In this document: one piece after another, positions 60,662 to 64,000 of the stretch
Layout of the letters: every line of letters starts with the position of its first letter
How positions within the stretch are numbered: position 1 is the stretch's first letter
Assembly: GCA_024803745.1 (NCBI GenBank)
Contig: JANJXV010000024.1
Span: forward strand, 18,919,927 to 18,983,926
Reading direction: 5' to 3'
Origin: Megascapheus bottae
Lineage: Eukaryota; Chordata; Mammalia; Rodentia; Geomyidae
DNA: 64,000 bases
Program-made: the position numbers and the translations under genes
The notes under the pieces: model-generated
The model's database searches: none
What the model was told of the DNA's origin: nothing
What the model saw: only the letters and a program-made list of their open reading frames with translations

Positions 60662-60739
60662 TTACAAGGGCTCCGACCGGAGGCTGCGGGGATTACAGCG
60701 GACGCGCATGCACAGGGGAGGTGAGAAATCAGCACGCAT
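60662..60739 (-). other. Candidate upstream ORF in the CREB3L2 leader (25 codons)
   Basis: A true ATG at 60739-60737 (minus strand) opens 25 codons closed by TAA at 60664-60662. The stop is 189 bases before the CREB3L2 start. The context has G at -3 and C at +4, so it is moderately favourable. A second in-frame ATG lies at 60709. If transcription starts further upstream, an ATG at 60862 extends the same frame to 66 codons. Its use depends on a start site to the right of 60739, which is likely but not shown. An upstream ORF would fit a gene of the ER-stress response, but that role is inference. Confidence 0.4.
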
Positions 60740-60910
60740 CCCAAGAAAATACCTCCCCAAAGCCGCTCCAGACACAAACTTTGAGACTCCCCAGGGCTCC
60801 GCAGCTTCGCTGCTGGACCCAGCTGCGGACCCACCTTCCTGAGAGGCAGTGACCAATCGCATGCCCGTCTGGCCTACAGGATCCAATCAGAAGTCTTTCT
60901 CGCTGACTCT

Positions 60911-60972
60911 CCCCGCCCACAAAAGCAGAGGCCTGGGAAATCTCCGCCCACGTTAGGGAATGTGGGCGGGGC
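60911..60972. promoter_or_regulatory. GC boxes (Sp1/KLF-type)
   Basis: CCCCGCCC at 60911-60918, CCGCCC at 60944-60949 and GGGCGGGGC at 60964-60972 fall between the proximal CCAAT pair and the CRE. They are standard Sp/KLF sites of a CpG-island promoter. Confidence 0.7.
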
Positions 60973-60979
60973 GTGCCAT

Positions 60980-60987
60980 TGACGTCA
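60980..60987. promoter_or_regulatory. Palindromic CRE (TGACGTCA)
   Basis: The full 8-base cAMP-response element TGACGTCA is present, followed on the plus strand by CC. It lies 508 bases upstream of the CREB3L2 ATG, between a GC box and a CCAAT cluster. CREB, ATF and CREB3-family dimers bind such sites, so feedback by the gene's own product is possible; that is inference. Confidence 0.75.
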
Positions 60988-61141
60988 CCAAGGAACTCCT
61001 CCAGCCCAGCTCGGCCAGCAGGCGGAGGTCAATTACAGAGGACCAATAGAACGCTCGGGATGGACGTGATAGACTGGCAGATCGGCCAATGAGAGATAAA
61101 ATCTGGGGAGCGACATCCAATCAACTATCGACAAGAATACA

Positions 61142-61153
61142 TTTTTATAAAAG
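61142..61153. promoter_or_regulatory. TATA motif readable on both strands
   Basis: The plus strand has TATAAAAG at 61146-61153; the minus strand has TATAAAAA across 61149-61142. Used on the plus strand it would start a divergent transcript near 61172-61178, at a pyrimidine-rich stretch. Used on the minus strand it would start CREB3L2 near 61110-61118 and give a leader of about 640 bases. Neither use is proven. Confidence 0.5.
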
Positions 61154-61198
61154 AGGGAGGGCGAGCTCAGTTCCTTCCCTGAGAATCCGCAGAAAGTA

Positions 61199-61249
61199 AT
61201 GCTGTCCACGGAGGAGGACGAGGAGAGTGCAGCGGCCATGGTTTCCTGA
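61199..61249 (+). other. Small ORF downstream of the divergent TATA (16 codons)
   Basis: An ATG at 61199-61201 opens 16 codons rich in Glu, Asp, Ser and Ala, ending in TGA at 61247-61249. A second in-frame ATG near its end has an excellent start context (GCGGCCATGG) but meets the stop after two more codons. It would lie within about 25 bases of the 5' end of any divergent transcript. I do not recognise it and do not claim it is translated. Confidence 0.2.
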
Positions 61250-61317
61250 GACAAGGCAGACTTTAGGACGGTCTAAAATATTTACGAGTAACCTTGCGTA
61301 TATGTATTTTTATTTCC

Positions 61318-61440
61318 CCACACAACCGCACTCCACCACTTGAGCCACACCTCCAGTTCCGGTGTTTTGCTGGTGAATAGGAAATAATTTACCCCAGCTG
61401 TCCTGGAACCCCCATCCTCAGCTCTAGCCACTGCTTGGCA
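61318..61440 (-). mobile_element. Diverged dimeric SINE, antisense
   Basis: ctccaccacttgagccacac, ccagttccggtgttttgctg and cccatcctcagctctagcca are reversed right-half, linker and left-half landmarks. Confidence 0.65.
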
Positions 61441-61675
61441 TTTGTATTTTTAAATATTTGTATATTTGCCTGTGGATATGTATATTAGTGTAGGTTGTGC
61501 ATTTATAAATGTACAAATATAAATTTCCCTTTCACATCAATTTATATTAAGAGTTCTTGCTGTCATAGTTCTTTATCTTCTGCCTCTTTATATCTTCTGC
61601 CACTTGATATGTTTAATAGGCTTTGCTTAATTTTTTTTTCCTCTCAGCAGGTGTGTTGCTTTGTTTTTGTTTCAT

Positions 61676-61866
61676 TTTGTCTTACCAGTCTTGGGGCTGG
61701 AACTCAGGGGTTGGGCACTGTCCTTGAGTTTTCTCAAGGCTAGCACCCTACCACTTGAGCCATAGCACCACTTCCAGCTTTTTCTGTGAATGTGGTATCA
61801 AGGAATTGAACCCAGACTTCCTGCATGCAAGGCAAGCACTCTACCACTAGGCCACACACCTGGCCT
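61676..61866 (-). mobile_element. ID-left dimeric SINE (IDL-Geo-like), antisense
   Basis: ggggctggaactcaggggtt... cttgagccatagcaccactt, then gaattgaacccagacttcct and gcaagcactctaccactagg. Reversed, this is an ID-like unit joined to the common right half; best example of this type here. Confidence 0.88.
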
Positions 61867-62065
61867 TCAGTAGGATTTTTGTTGTTGTTGTTTTTGTTTC
61901 GTTTGTTTGTTTTTATAAGAGCTAATGATGTACTTTTTCAGGACCTAGAGCAGTGAGCTAAAGTTGTTCCATTCAGAGTTTTAGTCCCAGTGGAGTCGGG
62001 CAATAAAGATCTAAATGGGCAAATGTGAGTTTTGGTAAGTAATAACTAATATCAAGAAAAATAAA

Positions 62066-62275
62066 AGGCAGAGCCAGATGCCAGTGGCTTACAATTGTAA
62101 TCCCAACTAGCAGGAGGGCAGAAATTTGGAAGATTGTGGTTTTGAGGTCAGCCAAGAAAAAAAAAAAAGTTTGCTACCGTTTATCTCTCAAACAACCTGC
62201 AAAAAGTCCAGTTGGAAGTGTGGCTCAAGTAGCAAATGCATGACCCTGCATTCACACCTGAGTACTGCCAAGCCG
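62066..62275 (+). mobile_element. Dimeric SINE
   Basis: gccagatgccagtggcttac... tttatctctcaaacaacctg... gtggctcaagtagcaaatgc. Confidence 0.82.
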
Positions 62276-62811
62276 GATATTTCAAACACTAGCCAGAGTT
62301 CTTTCTTGTATAGGTGACATTTTAGCTCCATCTCAATGAAATGACACTTAGAGGAAAGCAGATGTTTTGGTGACTGGCCGGAAGAGGAACCTGGCAGTGA
62401 GTGGTGAGCAGGAGGTCTGAGAGATGGACAGAGCCAGATTGCAGATCCTGTTTTGATTAGAGATGTTTATTCTGAAAAAAAAAAAAAAAAACCATTGTAG
62501 GGTTCCCCCTCCCCCTCTTTTTTGGAAGGGAATAGATCTTGAAAATAGCTTTTCCTGCCTTAGTATGAAGGAGCCTTTGTCAGTTGCCACCAGGTGTTGC
62601 CTCTTGTGCAGGTACAATCAAAGGTTAAGTATTACTCTGTCCCTTTGAGATGTTTTTATTAAGGACAGGCAGATGTCTGAGAACTAACTTGTTTTAAGCA
62701 AGCAGTTTATCACATAAGCTACTGTTTGATCTGGGATCTTTTGAGATTATTTTAATGCTATAATAGAAAGACTAGTTTATGAACACATCCTTCCTTTATA
62801 AAGATTTTCAC

Positions 62812-63068
62812 AGCCAGATGCTGGTGACTCATGCCTAGTAATCCTAACTATTCAGAATGGCTAAGATCTGAAGATCACATGTGAAGCCAGCCCAGGCAGG
62901 AAAGTTCATGAGACTCTGATCTCCAATTAGCCACCATAAAAGTCCTAAGTGGAGCTTTGGCTCAAGTGGTAGTGCCCCATCCTCAAGCAGAAACGCTGAG
63001 GGACAGTACTCAGGTCCTGATTTCAAGCCCCCACATTGGCACACACATAACAATAACAACAGCAGTAG
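62812..63068 (+). mobile_element. Full-length 7SL/tRNA dimeric SINE
   Basis: gccagatgctggtgactcat... ctccaattagccaccataaa... ctttggctcaagtggtagtg... gatttcaagcccccacat with a CAA-type tail. Confidence 0.9.
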
Positions 63069-63571
63069 CACCACGTGGCAACATGTGTTTCCCTTTCTGC
63101 TATTTATTGATAAATGGCATCTGTGTGATTGTAAGGCCTACTTTCCCCAAACCAAAATTGTATGCATTAGCCAACAACCTGCTTCTCTGGTGTTTATCCT
63201 ATTGCTCTAATACTATTTGCTATGTTTCTGTGTATAGACTTACTTACAAATTTGTTCTGCATGCTTTATATACCTTTAGCTCAATGATTACAATGAATTG
63301 TATCCAATATGGGGCATTTCATAGACACAGTGAAGAGGGAGTCCAGATTCCAAGCTGACCCTGGGGCCTTGATCCCCCCCTACGCTTTGTGTTTGACTTG
63401 TCAACAGATATTAACCTATAGGATGTTTCTGTTTCTTACCCTAGGTTGGCAGCTTATCCACAGGGTTTGTGATTATGTAATCCCCCTTTTATTTTTTAGA
63501 GCATCTTATTGCTTTCGGGCACTTTCGTCCTTTTAGTATAACAAGCTTGTCTCATCTGTGAACATTATTTT

Positions 63572-63643
63572 CATGAATTCTGAAGATGTAAATACCTATT
63601 TTGCTAGGCATGAATTCTGAAGATGTAAATACCTATTTTGCTA
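63572..63643. repeat. Perfect 35-base tandem duplication
   Basis: The segment starting catgaattctgaagatgta occurs at 63572-63606 and 63609-63643 without a mismatch, period 37. Confidence 0.95.
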
Positions 63644-63784
63644 TTTGATGCTCTCATCTGCATCATGGTCTACCATGGTTTGGGAATCTTAACCTGTTCC
63701 ATCAGCCTATTCTGGCTTGGAATGGGAATAATCCTTTGAATTTGCCTCACCGTTCCTTCCTTTTTCTCATCCTCTGGCCTCTAA

Positions 63785-63885
63785 CAACCTTGTTTAGTAG
63801 AGTTGAAGTTCTCATTGTGTTACCATGGGTGCCCTGGGCCCCTTGGGATCTCAGTCTCCTGAGAAGCTTTCCAGGATCTAATAGT
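63785..63885 (-). mobile_element. Possible B1/7SL remnant, antisense
   Basis: ttctcattgtgttaccatgg... gggatctcagtctcctgaga faintly follows a reversed 7SL-derived SINE. Confidence 0.3.
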
Positions 63886-64000
63886 ATCTGGTATGACATA
63901 TTTTTTTCAGCTTTGAGAAATTCCCTTCAATAATGATGGTAGAATCAGAAGTGATGCATTTTGCTTTGTAGTTATTATTCTTTTTTTTTTTGCAAAATTC

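Larger units (their letters stand above)
60473..60800 (-). other. CREB3L2: CREB3L2 5' untranslated region (right edge estimated)
   Basis: This is the GC-rich leader between the ATG at 60472 and the probable start region. The right edge is inferred from the nearest CCAAT box at 60853-60857, which usually lies 60-100 bases upstream of a start site. No transcript end is visible, so the true edge could be anywhere from about 60700 to 61115, the latter if the TATA motif near 61145 is used. The leader has a C-rich stretch directly before the ATG (G-rich on the plus strand, 60473-60510) and a short upstream ORF at 60662-60739. Confidence 0.6.
60853..61121. promoter_or_regulatory. Five CCAAT boxes in the CREB3L2 promoter
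   Basis: CCAAT occurs on the plus strand at 60853-60857, 60883-60887, 61043-61047, 61086-61090 and 61117-61121, so all appear as ATTGG relative to CREB3L2. NF-Y binds this motif in either orientation and clusters are typical of TATA-poor or bidirectional promoters. No ERSE arrangement (CCAAT, nine bases, CCACG) was found at any of them. Confidence 0.7.
60220..61260. promoter_or_regulatory. CREB3L2: CpG island over CREB3L2 promoter and exon 1
   Basis: GC content and CpG density rise abruptly here against an AT-rich, CpG-poor background. Dense CpG runs occur at 60350-60620 and a moderate zone continues to 61250. The island covers exon 1, the leader and the upstream promoter, as expected for a widely expressed gene. 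Edges are judged by eye. Confidence 0.88.
61260..64000. other. Upstream flank of CREB3L2, no gene recognised
   Basis: Past the CpG island the sequence returns to AT-rich, CpG-poor DNA with four SINE copies and a short tandem duplication. No exon, open frame of note or second CpG island is visible. Confidence 0.7.

Noticed and set aside
60231..60834. Long overlapping minus-strand frames over the promoter (starts at 60653 and 60834)
   Set aside because: They start with TTG and GTG and run out of frame through exon 1 or the donor. The only real upstream ATGs belong to the short ORF ending at 60662.
60853..61121. ER-stress response element (ERSE)
   Set aside because: None of the five CCAAT boxes has CCACG nine bases away on the correct side, and no ATTGG-N-CCACG was seen.

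Overview
This is mammalian nuclear DNA, most likely from a rodent. It has one recognisable protein-coding segment in 64 kb, a dense load of SINEs and 5'-truncated L1 copies, long dinucleotide repeats, one CpG island, and no bacterial-style gene packing. The most common mobile elements are dimeric SINEs. Either a 7SL/B1-like left half or an ID-like (tRNA-Ala-derived) left half is joined to a tRNA-like right half containing the string ggctcaagtggtagag. The ID-left dimers resemble the IDL-Geo SINE described from pocket mice, kangaroo rats and pocket gophers. I therefore infer a castorimorph, probably geomyoid, rodent; the order-level call is firmer than the family-level call.

The gene is CREB3L2 (BBF2H7) on the minus strand. 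Positions 60371-60472 encode its first 34 residues and end in a canonical GTGAGC splice donor. The 5' UTR and promoter lie to the right, inside a CpG island of about 60.22-61.26 kb. The promoter has a palindromic CRE (TGACGTCA), three GC boxes, five CCAAT boxes and a TATA motif that reads in both directions. Positions 1-60370 are then the donor-side part of CREB3L2 intron 1. I found no exon 2, so the intron continues past the left edge. Positions from about 61260 to 64000 are upstream flank.

The intron holds about 30 SINE copies, three 5'-truncated L1 3' ends with visible target-site duplications, several solo L1 tails, B1 monomers, MIR and MER5-like fossils, one MLT1-type LTR, and many microsatellites. 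Several nested insertions can be read directly: an L1 inside a SINE (45.7-47.0 kb), a SINE inside a SINE (39.1-39.5 kb), and an L1 tail plus a SINE inside one older SINE at a single target sequence (50.15-50.83 kb). A second, unclassified repeat family has about six copies here.

Nothing in the window looks like a novel coding system. The best leads are regulatory (possible divergent transcription from the bidirectional TATA, a 25-codon upstream ORF, G-rich tracts on either side of exon 1) and evolutionary (the modular dimeric SINEs and the insertion chronology). All coordinates of diverged repeats are approximate.
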